A stretch of DNA of 37,865 nucleotides from Acanthaster planci. Lineage: Eukaryota > Echinodermata > Asteroidea > Valvatida > Acanthasteridae. Shown one piece after another: positions 23,602-33,037 of this stretch. Below the pieces are notes generated by a model. It had not been told where the DNA came from. It did no database searches and saw only the letters and a program-made list of their open reading frames with translations. The position numbers were made by a program, and so were the translations under genes. Each line of letters begins with the position of its first letter. The first letter of the stretch is position 1. The DNA lies in NCBI RefSeq assembly GCF_001949145.1, contig NW_019091401.1, positions 1,601,086-1,638,950 on the forward strand, read 5' to 3'.

Positions 23602-24049
23602 GCTTTATTGCATTCATCGCTCTTCCATGCATGTCCTTGCCATAGTGATTCACCCTTTGTTGTTTCCGCCTTATGTTTGGTAACTCTGGTTATGTCAGTG
23701 CAATCATTCATTCTTTATTTTTAATTGTACAAATACGCCATCTCATGTATTTATTTATTGTTTTTTATGTCCTGGATGGACCTTTAATTCTATTTTAATA
23801 TGTAATTAATGGAGTATTATAATTTTATTCTTGGATGTATTTATCGTTGTTTAATTTTTACAAAGTGTCAAAGTGTATTTAATACATGTATGTGTACTTT
23901 TCATATTTATATGTTCACATGTTCAGTGTTTTTATATATGTATTTACTTATTTTGACTTGATGTGGGAAACAGGCCTGTGACCACAGTAATTTTTAATTG
24001 TTTTTGTCTCTCTTATGCCCATCTTGTTTGTAATGTTATTATTAGCATG

Positions 24050-24077
24050 AATAAATAATAATAGTAATAATAATAAC
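24050..24077 (+). repeat. AAT-type microsatellite, LINE tail
   Basis: AATAAATAATAATAGTAATAATAATAAC at the 3' end of the LINE, most likely its terminal repeat. Confidence 0.8.
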
Positions 24078-24356
24078 ATTGTTGTTCTTGTCATGAGTCA
24101 AATCACGAGTCGGACAAAACAACTGCATCTTCTGATACAACCATAGTCAACGTCAGCCTTAAAGGCAACAGACCTTTATAATGATGCTGCCATGTTTGTC
24201 CTGTTCCAAGTAGACCCCACTGGCAATAGCAATACAACTTCACATATTGATATATGGAAACAGACTATTTTCCTTCCAACCTCAGATTAGTTACATTGCT
24301 TTGAACAGTAGAAAGCAACATTTCGAATGTTAAAGACAGTGCTGAAAACACTTTAC

Positions 24357-24518
24357 CTATTATGTACATGGCATTGGTTTTGCCAATTTCAAAGAAGATG
24401 AAGATGTTGCCAAAGAGAAGACTGCACTGCAGCATGGCCCAGAATATGCCACTGTTGCGCCCCACCGTCTCGCTGGTAGAGTTAATGGTAAGAAAGTTTC
24501 CTTGAGCTGTCCATATAC
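24357..24518 (-). CDS. MFSD11: MFSD11 exon, WTAQGNFLT...GRNSGIFWA
   Basis: Starts after AATCCTGCAG, completes a Cys codon and reads IWTAQGNFLTINSTSETVGR, then NSGIFWAMLQCSLLFGNIFI and FFEIGKTNAMYII, ending at ATAG|GTAAAG. WTAQGN(F/C)LT and GRNSGIFWAxLQxSLxFGN are hallmark MFSD11 sequences. 162 bp, phase 1 in and 1 out. Confidence 0.95.
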
Positions 24519-24792
24519 CTGCAGGATTCCCAATAATCCAACATAAAATCTCTTATTCTTTGACCAAAAAGGGAAAGGGTGTGGGGAAGGACTCTGGTTG
24601 AGTCCTTAATGAAACATCCAAACTGAACCACATCACTAGTTATCCAAATGAACTATGACAAAAGCATTGTCACTGTTCATTCTGCAACTTGTGATGACTT
24701 TTTGAAAGAACTAGATTACAGTTCTAATGTAGAGAAGGGATAACAACTGATATTCCCTCCCCACAGTAGTGTCAGGGAGTTTGCTAGGGAAC

Positions 24793-24930
24793 ACCTACCT
24801 AATCTGTCACAACATTTGTAACCTTAATTTTACACCTTATGCCATTCACTAAAACTTAATTGTTCAACTGTAGTACGCCCTCTAGTGCTAACATGTGGGC
24901 AGCACTGCCACCATGTTTGTCCTTTTTTTG
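24793..24930 (+). repeat. Left inverted repeat of element B
   Basis: Starts ACCTACCTAATCTGTCACAA and runs through CACCTTATGCCATTCACTAA to CACCATGTTTGTCCTTTT. It is inverted relative to 30115-30248. Confidence 0.65.
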
Positions 24931-25035
24931 GAGCACAAGGTCTGAGCCAGAGTGGGAAGGATGGGTGGGCACAGACTGTTGGGGTGGGTATTCCCTATTA
25001 GACTATAGCACACTACTGGGGGAGGAATCCACTGT

Positions 25036-25068
25036 GCTCATCCTACCCAAACAGTGGCTACATTTAGT
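25036..25068 (+). repeat. Internal copy of the terminal repeat
   Basis: TGCTCATCCTACCCAAACAG then TGGCTACAT. The right end of element A reads TGCTCTACCTACCCAAACAG then TCACTACAT on the minus strand. This matches the position and nature of a DIRS internal complementary region. Confidence 0.55.
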
Positions 25069-25120
25069 AGCACCATACCCTGGCGGAGGGTTGGTGAAGA
25101 CACATTGAATGTGAGGAAAC

Positions 25121-25294
25121 ATGTCTAGAATGTCTAAAAGGCAAAGGGGGAAATGTCGAGGACCCACAGAAAAGAGGAGGAAGCCATCAGATAGATCTGG
25201 AGGTGACCCACTGACTCCTCAGAGTCTTGGTGCAGAGAATAGGATAGTCTCACTACAGGAGAAGTCTCTTAGCAAGATGCTGCAATTAAGGTAA
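25121..25294 (+). CDS. 57-residue basic ORF, possible Gag N terminus
   Basis: A short + strand frame starting MSRMSKRQRGKCRGPTEKRR and ending LSKMLQLR with TAA. It is very rich in Lys and Arg at the start, then DPLTPQSLGAENRI. Basic N termini of this kind are common in DIRS-type Gag proteins, but it runs opposite to the reverse transcriptase remnant next to it and follows the internal copy of the terminal repeat by 53 bp. It could be the 5' end of a second, inverted copy. It could also be chance. Confidence 0.35.
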   Translation: MSRMSKRQRGKCRGPTEKRRKPSDRSGGDPLTPQSLGAENRIVSLQEKSLSKMLQLR

Positions 25295-25496
25295 CTGGTA
25301 ACATGGGGTGAATGTCAAGAGTGTTTTCCCTCATGCTGCCTTCCAGATATCCTCTGAACGGATGCCACCGAAGAATATTTGATTGATACTGCCCTAATGT
25401 CATGAGCTGTGATAGGGTGATAGAGCGGCAAAATGGTAGTTGCATATGATTGCTAACTGTAGTCCCGAGATGGGTCATTCCATGAGGCTGGGGCAC
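25269..25496 (-). pseudogene. Possible RNase H-side fragment of element B
   Basis: A 75-codon minus frame beginning MPQPHGMTHLGTTVSNHMQL. In DIRS polyproteins a -x-x-LG-x-x-(V/I)- stretch follows the reverse transcriptase, and this lies in the right place and strand. Similarity is weak and I claim only position. Confidence 0.3.
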
Positions 25497-25559
25497 AATT
25501 TGTGACGGTGTCCTTGTTACATGGGTTCTTTTACCACCTGTCGTAACCTGTAGAGTACA

Positions 25560-25925
25560 TGTAGGTCATTTTAGGTCAATAACGCACACCTCTGTATTCA
25601 GCCTAGCAATTTTTCATGATCGAGGAAGAACCCCGGACGGCTGGTAAGCTTGTACATAAGGCTAGTGTAGGCTGCAGCCTCATCTACAATGAGTTAGCTG
25701 TTCAGATCTTTGATGTCAGAACGACTGAGAGGCATAGGTAAGCGGCAACAATTTTCGACATTTGGGTGAAAACCCGTTGGGCTGTCGAGAGACCAAATAA
25801 CAGGCCAAAACTCAAAGGTTCTTCTGTTGTATACACATCACAGGAACTTGCAGTCAAAATAAGCCATTTTCAGGACGTCCCCATGCAGAACATTCTGGGA
25901 CAGATGAACCTCTTTTTTCTTTTCT
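25560..25925 (-). pseudogene. DIRS-type reverse transcriptase remnant
   Basis: Minus-strand translation gives RRTFEFWPV, then after a one-base shift FGLSTAQRVFTQMSKIVAAYL (25735-25797; the diagnostic core is FGLSTAxRVFT). This is the FGL-x-TAP-R-x-F-T block typical of DIRS and related tyrosine-recombinase retrotransposons. Upstream NVLHGDVLKMAYFD and downstream SRPGFFLDHEKLL fit neighbouring blocks in other frames. Stops and frameshifts are present throughout. Confidence 0.72.
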
Positions 25926-26028
25926 TTTTTTAAATGTTATTTCTATCTCTAATGCTTGCTGTTTGATCTTATTGGAGGGGATTGGAGTTAGATGAAGATG
26001 TGAGTCAAACGGAAGGGTACTTGTACAT

Positions 26029-26911
26029 CTAAATCCGAAATATTGCTGAGAGAAAAAGTTGCGAGAACCCATCTGTCCGATGTGATGTTTTTTCAGAACC
26101 TTCCACAGAACTGTAGGCGACCCCCAACACAATCCTTTCTGCATTGTTTTGATGGGCTGAGAAGGGAGGGAGGCAGTGCAAAACTTGACTGGTGCGGGGT
26201 GGGGGGGCAAAAAGAACAAGAGGAGTCGCACTGAGAAGGGAGAGGTCTGGATTGGGGAGCTCAGTGACTGGGAGCAGGCTGCTGGTGAGGAAGCGGTGGA
26301 GGAGTTTCACTGAAGCCGAGCCTTTGACTTGTTTCGATGCCCTTGGCCTCCTATTCAATAGTCTCTAAAATTTGACCTGCAAATAAGTCTTTTCCGTATG
26401 AGGGGAGGCTTTGAATTTAGCTTTCATGCCCTCATATCGGATGTTCATTGCCTCAAGAGCATTAGCTCTGCGGGAAGATGTAGCAAGGCGGGAAAACTGT
26501 GAGATGTGCACGAAAACAGTGTCGATGTTCTCATCCAGAGCCTGAAGAGCAACTGCAGTGAGGTCTGGAGAGACAGAATTTTTTTCACAAGCATAGGAAA
26601 GGTACTCCAATAAAAGTGAGAAAAAGGCAGTACACTGGAGACCGTGACGGGAGACTCTATCCAACTTGGTTATGGTAAGCAAGCTAGAGGTTGGATTTGT
26701 CACTGTCAAAAAAGGGGGTCTTGCCTGAAAACTTAACTGAGTCAGAAGCAGTTTTGTCTTTAGCAGCTGTTGGTAGACCAGGAATGGAAAGGAAATTGTT
26801 GAAGTTGTTCCGGGGAATTGAAGTAGGCTGAATTGAAAAAGGCCCTAGCTTTAGCTGGGCATAGGCACCATCGTTTCGTTTTGCAGTGGAAAGGACTTTG
26901 AATGTTTCCAT
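26029..26911 (-). pseudogene. Gag-like ORF1 remnant of element B
   Basis: Two long minus frames (26684-26911 and 26365-26709) overlap at GKTPFFDSDK and continue into a third (26029-26358), needing one frameshift and one stop bypass. The middle one contains VALQALDENIDTVFVHISQF, SRLATSSRRANALEAM and KASPHTEKTYLQ, an amphipathic helical region with no known catalytic motif. The last is Pro-rich (PPPRTSQVLHCLPPF). Lying directly upstream of the reverse transcriptase remnant on the same strand, it is most simply the element's Gag-like protein. Confidence 0.55.
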
Positions 26912-27300
26912 GCATGGGCGATCGTAGCTCTAGAAACAACTAGTGCTGAGGCTTCTAATCTGCTCGTATGATGTTTGGAACAAGGGTGAGACTGTGTCAT
27001 CTTTGGCTGGTGTCAGATACAGATCTCTCAGATCTGGACCTGAATTATATGTCTTTTTGGAGCAGACACAAATTAACCCCAATAGGTGTAAGGCAGATAA
27101 TGGAGTCTATTTCTTGGTCCCTGGAAGACACATCATGAATCCAGACAAGGTTTTGATGCATATTTTGGGTGGAATCACATGCCAGTTAGAATGTGGGTTA
27201 ATTGTCCGCTGGATTATCTGAGCCAACCCTGACAAACAATGCATGTCCGCATTGGACGGAGAAGGTCATGGATGGCAGATGTGGATCAGCAGGTAGAGAG

Positions 27301-27764
27301 TCAGGATCCAGAGCTATAGCAGGAGTGTAAGATTCGGATCAAGGCGGCTGACCAGCAAAGAGAGAGTCCCAGAGTGGGACTGGAAATCAAAATAATACCT
27401 GAAGAAGAGGCGTTGGGATGTATGAAAAAAAGTAGCTTCTCACTAGTGGATCCAGCAAAAGCAGACGTGGAACCTTTGCATTTCTTATGCACAGGAAAAT
27501 CCATGGAAGAATTCACAAAGTTGGAAGTGTCAGAAGAATGATCAAGCTGCAGTTCATATTTGGAAGGAGGCTGTGCCTGGTGAGCTGCAGTGGTAGTGAA
27601 TTCAAGGAAAAGTCGGAGGACCGAAAGCACGGCAGTGGGTTCGGTTGGCTGGGGATGCAGACTGGAGCGATGCTGCGGCGGATCGGCATTCCAATGGCGC
27701 ATTGTGTATTCATAGGACTATGCCTGAAATCAGGGGTGAGACCGGACCACAATGAAAAATACAT
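27301..27764 (-). pseudogene. Upstream ORF fragments of element B
   Basis: Overlapping minus frames (133 and 83 codons), Ser/Pro-rich, upstream of the Gag-like region. The DNA here (GGGGATGCAGACTGGAG) recurs in element A near 12515, so it belongs to the mobile family. No product is recognised, and the + frame of 119 codons across the same stretch is equally unconvincing. Confidence 0.3.
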
Positions 27765-27779
27765 GAACTTTGATTGGTA

Positions 27780-27990
27780 TTATTGCACATGTACATGTAT
27801 ATCTGTATGTACAAATACATGTACACGTAAACATTTACGCACGTAAACATGGTAAATGACATATATGTATTGCTGCATTAACACATGCATGTACCGGTAT
27901 GAATATTATACGTGTATACATGTACATTTTTATGCATCTCACTTAATGCATGTATTGAATATACATGTATGTACAATGTACATGTACATC
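27780..27990 (+). repeat. Cluster of TACATGTA-type palindromes
   Basis: Within 210 bp there are many copies of ACATGTA, TACATGTACA and related palindromic words, plus TACCGGTA. It is the densest such cluster in a window where these words recur everywhere. Confidence 0.7.
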
Positions 27991-28899
27991 AGGCACAAGT
28001 AAGGAGTTCCATGTTTTTTGCCTTTAAGATTCTGCTAGATCAAAACGTCAGGCCTTCTTTATTTTGTGACTTGTATTTCACATGTATGTAGGTCACTGTA
28101 GTCATGTCAGCAAGCAGTTTGCAGCAGTTTTGCATTTGCTCCATGTTTTTAAAAAGAAATTCGAATTTTTACCAATTGTTTATGAACACTTACAACATAC
28201 TATGTCCTTTAGGCTTCCAACATACTTCAATAACTTATCACACTACAAGCATCACCAGTGTCTAAGCTTATTAATTTTTATGAGGGAATCTTTGTAATAT
28301 ATCATCGTCCCTTTCCACTTTCGTCACTCCACCATGTTCACAATCCACCTCCATATCCAACCATGAAAACTTCTGGGAATTTTTAGTGCCTTCATCAAAA
28401 GATACGTGTAAGTCCCCATCTTGGTCAATTATACATGTATGTACCGGTATTTGATATACCATTATGCCAAATTATCAAGAGTCACATATATCCTGTTACA
28501 CATCCCAAAAATCAACCGATATTTCTGTAGAAAGCCACATGGAATCCACCACATGTTCGTACACAACTCAAAATGGCATCCATGTTTTGCTGCAATAATA
28601 TGTGCACAACACATGGCATGTGTTGCTGGTTTGTTTCACACTGATGTTCTGGACCATAAGCACACATCCCGTATATAGTGGGAATACACAATATACGCCA
28701 TGCTGCCATTACCTTCACTACAGTTACCGGTACCCCAACATACCCATTGTGCATACCACAGTATTTCAGATGGTGCAACACCAGTTCGTATACTTCTTGG
28801 TTGCCTGTACTAGACTTCACCAAGTCACACATGAATCGCATTTCGTAAATAATTCCACCAAGAGTATTGAACCAAAAAAATCTGCAAAACCAACACAAG

Positions 28900-28934
28900 C
28901 CAAGACCTGCAAACAATGGGCTTGCAGGTCTTGG
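28900..28934. repeat. Perfect 13-bp inverted repeat, 9-nt loop
   Basis: CCAAGACCTGCAA (28900-28912) and TTGCAGGTCTTGG (28922-28934). It stands exactly where the tandem HLDAH units begin. Confidence 0.85.
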
Positions 28935-28939
28935 TGAAC

Positions 28940-29470
28940 CTACAGGTGGCAGTGTGGGTCGTCTCAGTAGGCTACAATGGAGACGTGGCATTGGATCTGT
29001 ATTCTGATGGCACATTCATCAGGCAGCACCAAGGGGAGCCGGCCCGGGAAGCACTATTGTCTGGTTCACACCTGGATGCCCACGCTGAAGAGGTCTTGGA
29101 TGCCAGTGGGCTTTGGCATGTAGTGGCCACTTAGCTAAGCAGGTAAGATGCTGGCTTGCCTCCCTGCGGGCCTCAGGGGGCCATTATCAGTGGTGTAGTG
29201 GGACCTCTCAGCAGGCTGCCGTGGAGACGTGGCTGTGGATCCTTATTCTGATGGTATATTCACCAAGATAGCCCCAGAGAGTGATGAGGAGTCGGCCCAG
29301 GAAACACCATTGTCTGGTTCATCCAGGGGTGCCCATGTTGAAGAGACCTGAGGTGCTGGTGGGCTCAGGCGTGTAGCAGCTGGTTGGTGTTTAGTGGAGG
29401 ATATGTAGGCTCACCTCCCCACAGGCCTTGAACCATTACTGGTGGTGGAGTGGATCGTCTCAATAGGCTT
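28940..29470 (+). repeat. Tandem repeat of about 245-255 bp (HLDAH units)
   Basis: Units start near GTCTCAGTAGGCT (28963), CTCTCAGCAGGCT (29206) and GTCTCAATAGGCT (29457). The first translates on + as DLYSDGTFIRQHQGEPAREA then LLSGSHLDAHAEEVLDASGL; the second as DPYSDGIFTKIAPESDEESA then QETPLSGSSRGAHVEE. Conservation at peptide level suggests a formerly coding repeat. A third, incomplete unit follows, and a relative lies in element A near 12870. Confidence 0.7.
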
Positions 29471-30114
29471 GCTTCCCTCTCTTGCCTGCTGCCAGGCCTC
29501 AGATTTCTCCAGCCTGCACAGAGGCTCCGTTCTCCACAAAGACACTAGCAGGAGACTGAGTCTCGGTAAGCTTCCTTCCCTTTCTCGCCGCACCTCCACT
29601 CCCTCCAGCCTGGGGCAGCATATTATAGGCAGCCTTGCGTGTTGCTCAGAGGCAAAACCCCAAATGACCGGGTGACAGAAATTAACATTAGCACACCAGC
29701 CAAAAGGTGGGAACTCAACAGTCGATTGGGTTGAATGGTTTTGCCTGACTGCAACTGTCGTATTTCTGAGCTAATATACAGTACATGTAAATTAGAGTTG
29801 CCTGGTTAATCCTACAAAGGTACTTTGTAGAAGGAATTTCTTGTAGAATTAATGTAGGACAACCTGGAGTTATGCACATAAACACAAAAACAAAAAAAGA
29901 GATGCACATATACAAAATGGGTCGCCACGTTATGAGGGCATATGGACGATAAAGAAGTGCATCACAATTTGGCACAAAAATCATCTAAATCAAGGAATGA
30001 CACATGATTAGGGAAAGGACAACACAGTGGAATGAAAATATCTTCATTCATAAAAAATTACAGTTGATCGGGTTACCACAGAAGATACAGTAAAATGGTA
30101 AAACTCCAGAAATT

Positions 30115-30248
30115 CAAAGATGCCAAAAATGGCACTAAGAAAAAGAAGGACAAATGGTAGCTCTAGAGAGCGCACTGCAGTTGATCAAGTTTCAGCAAAT
30201 GGCATAAGGCATATAAGAAAATTTGCAAATGTTGCGACTATTTGGGAA
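30115..30248 (-). repeat. Right inverted repeat of element B
   Basis: On the minus strand: CAACATTTGC, CCTTATGCCATTTGCTGAAA, then CTACCATTTGTCCTTCTTTT. It pairs with 24793-24930. Confidence 0.65.
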
Positions 30249-30754
30249 TGATTAGCGCAGTGGACTGACTTTTTGGTCAGTGACTACAGACAAGTTTTAA
30301 AACTTCAAAACAAATCAAGCAGTCTCAGTTTCTCTTCAGTTTAGTGCGGGATTTGTACATGTAATGAAACTCTTTAACCTGAGTTATACCAAACAGCCAT
30401 TTTTCAATTACAGTATTCAGGTATGACACTGTCAATATACATGTACAACTAACAAGTGTGGCTTTGGTCATGACCCCCGGCAAAAGTTTGAGTTAACATT
30501 TTCTCAAAAGTGTCCCTTGCTCTAAGATATTGGACACACTGTTAGATTGTAAACACATGTCAGAGATAAGGAGAGTTCAATAGGTAAAGCATCAAGTTGC
30601 AAAAAATCACAGACCTGTGCAATTCCCACTCAAGGCAACTGTGAACTCAACTGAATGATTATTTCAAACCTCATTCTATATCAACAGTTGAGAGGCTGTG
30701 ATTGTCTGTGTGACAGTGTGCAAACCACATTTACCACGATAATGTTATAACTGC

Positions 30755-31342
30755 GACTGATTTCACAAAACTTTTCACAAGGATGTGACTTCAGTTATGC
30801 CACATTTTGTTGTGTAAGTTGTGCAACAAATTAAGACTGATTTCATGAAACTTAACACACTGTTAAAGTTCGTAACTCATGCAACAAATTATGGTGTAAC
30901 TTACACCTGCAAAAGTTGCACCAAACGAGATAAAAATTAACAATTTGACTACCGGTAACTTACTGTGTTCAGTTCAGCCTCATCACTGGTGAACTTTAAT
31001 AAAAAGGCTTATGCAAGAAACATATAATTTTGTTGTGGAAGGTAATGAAAAACTTGTTTAGCTGTGAGAAAACTGCAAGATTTTCTGTCCAATTCTGATG
31101 AAGATGAAAACTTGTTCAAAATGGCAGGCAGAGGTGATTCAATGGCCGTTTGATGACTCTTGTTATATTGGAAAGGAACAACCGTTGTAAAAGCAGTTTT
31201 TGTCCTTGTCCAAGAAATTATAAAAACATGGCACAGCTGTACAACATTTTGTGAAATCGTAACTACATGTACATTGCTCAGCTACAGCTTATGTTGGTGG
31301 CACAAGGCTAAGCCAAGTTAAGCCAAGTTTCGTGAAATCAGC
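30755..31342. repeat. Possible small inverted-repeat element
   Basis: GACTGATTTCACAAAACTT (30755-30773) is inverted at 31325-31342 (minus: GCTGATTTCACGAAACTT). A further direct copy GACTGATTTCATGAAACTT lies at 30835-30853, and GCAACAAATTA occurs twice nearby. It could be a MITE; no target duplication was found. Confidence 0.4.
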
Positions 31343-32023
31343 TGCTGGTCATTTGCATAACCACTGAATATACACAGCTACTGCCCTGTGACAGTTGCTC
31401 CATAAAAAGCCTGACTACATCCAGTAACTCAATACAAAACACAATACTTTCCATCATTAAAAGGGGCTATCAGGAATGTTCAGTGAAACATTGCTAGATG
31501 TGTCAGTAACTAATTATTCCAAATGCCCATCCCATCAGCTTTTTGCAAGTTAAATTTGAATAAAATCTGGAATGCTGTGTCATCTGATTGCACATAACAT
31601 AACGATTTGAATTCCTCTGACTAAAGGCACAGTTGCTATACATGAACCTTGTGATCGGGGGCAAACTTTGAATAGCAACCACCATCTCTGAAATGGACTG
31701 GTTCCTTTGTGCCCTTCTTATCCAGGGAAAACAGTGTATTGGTGCAACACATCTCTTATGTAACTAAAGAAAAAGCTTGCCCCAATTCACGAGGTATGGC
31801 AACCATATCTTTAGTATGGAAAATTGAAATTGTTATGTTCATGAGAATTTAAAGAACACAGTGAACCTGATTTTACTCAAATTGCATTCACAAAAGGCTT
31901 ACTGGGTTACATGTACTGGTAGACTGGTAATGAGCTCACTGGATGTCACCTGATTGCATATGAAGTATGGCAAAGAAAGAGCAAAGTGTGAGTGGTGAGA
32001 AATAAAACAAATGTCAAGCTTAC

Positions 32024-32285
32024 ATGCTGCAGCTACACCAAGAAACACAGACATCATGTACAGGCTCCATACTTTCAGGCTGAGGAAGATTGCAATAAAT
32101 GCAGTATAGATGACTGCACTGATGAACATGGTTGCACGAGGACCTATTAAACTGACAACAGAGGGCGCCAACCAGTTGGAGAAGGCAAACACCCCATAAA
32201 TGATGGCTAAACTGTAGTAACCACTCCCTTCAAATTCAGATCGGGTGCTGTTCAAATCCTGCTGGACACTCTCAATCACTGTCTC
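32024..32285 (-). CDS. MFSD11: MFSD11 first visible coding exon
   Basis: The most upstream exon found. After CATGCTACAG it reads ETVIESVQQDLNSTRSEFEG, SGYYSLAIIYGVFAFSNWLA, PSVVSLIGPRATMFISAVIY and on to FLGVAAA, ending GCAT|GTAAGC. The GSGYxSLAIIYGVF and PSVV segments identify MFSD11. The protein is an MFS-fold, UNC93-like multi-pass membrane protein whose transported substrate is unknown. The exon starts in phase 0, so the missing first coding exon should end on a codon boundary and encode about 33 residues, including the family's FTAFQT-type motif. I searched 32300-37865 on this strand for FQT codons in a suitable context and found none. Confidence 0.94.
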
Positions 32286-33037
32286 CTGTAGCATGGAAAA
32301 TCAATCAGAAATCAAGGCTTTTCTGCTTTTTAGTCATTCCTTATTCACTTCAGTAGGAAGAATAAACAATAACATGTAAATCAGAGATAGCAAAACACAA
32401 GATACAGAAAATCTGAAATTTCCTTATAAAAGGACTAGAATATTGTTTAAAAGACTAGAATGAATCCCTGAGGGACTGTTAAAAATTGGAATTAATTACT
32501 GTCATTTAACTCTCCAAAAGCATGCAATCACACCCTACATGTACGTAGTGCAAAACTCAAGCAGTAAATCAATTTTTATACAAACTGTGGTCCAAGCAAC
32601 CCACAAATTGCACTAACATGGGAGACATACAAGGAAACAAAAAACATCAACAGAACAAAAAAGCATCAGCTCAACAAACAAGCAAAAAAGACAGATCAAC
32701 AGTCAACCAGCCAAACCAGAAAAACAGTACAAACACAACCAACAGTCATGAGAAAAACAAAAAGCTTTTTCAAATTCTTTAGTAAATCTACTAATCAACC
32801 TATCATCATAACATCATGTCAAATTGCATCTTTTACACATGTACCTGCAAGGTTGTCACCCAAACAGGCATGTAATTCAGGAGACAGTACTTTGAAGTCA
32901 CATGACCTTTCACCTGATGTCATCATCACACCATGTCAAATGTCATTTCCTTTCTAGCTAGTGGTATTTGCAAAGTTTCAACCCAATCTGACATTTATTT
33001 CGGGAGATAAAGCACATGTACATGTGTATGTTGTTGT
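32286..33037 (-). other. Intronic stretch with A-rich low complexity
   Basis: Lies upstream of the first visible MFSD11 exon. 32620-32760 is very A-rich (CAAACAAGCAAAAAAGAC type). 32800-33015 contains two diverged, directly repeated stretches of the form CATGTCAAAT...CAA-GTT-CA-CC(C/A)AA. No gene was recognised. Confidence 0.5.

Larger units (their letters stand above)
22290..24078 (+). mobile_element. 5'-truncated LINE (CR1/Jockey-like clade), 3' half
   Basis: A non-LTR retrotransposon fragment on the + strand, opposite to MFSD11. It contains the second half of ORF2 (reverse transcriptase and C-terminal region, 22321-23601), a 3' UTR with GGCCTGTGACCACAGTAA near 23975, and an AATAAATAATAATAGTAAT microsatellite tail (24050-24077), as expected of a CR1-like 3' end. 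The 5' part is missing, which is normal for LINE insertions. Confidence 0.85.
24793..30248 (-). mobile_element. 5.5-kb inverted-repeat element B, DIRS-like retrotransposon remnant
   Basis: Left end ACCTACCTAATCTGTCACAA and right end (minus strand) TTCCCAAATAGTCGCAACAT are inverted repeats about 130 bp long, sharing CTTATGCCATT, AAACTT and CC(A/C)T-TTGTCCTT. The left end also matches the ends of element A. On the minus strand lie Gag-like frames (26029-26911) and a DIRS-type reverse transcriptase remnant (25560-25925). A further copy of the terminal sequence, CCTACCCAAACAGTGGCTAC, sits at 25042-25061, just inside the 3' end; DIRS elements carry such an internal complementary region there. No tyrosine recombinase was found, and the coding frames are broken. 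Confidence 0.62.
24519..32023 (-). other. MFSD11 7.5-kb intron
   Basis: The longest complete intron. Element B fills 24793-30248. A possible small inverted-repeat element lies at 30755-31342. The rest (31343-32023) is A/T-rich and shows nothing recognisable. Confidence 0.65.

Noticed and set aside
28512-29015. 167-codon minus ORF
   Set aside because: No recognisable domain, crosses the inverted repeat and the start of the tandem units inside element B, and the + frame is better conserved there.
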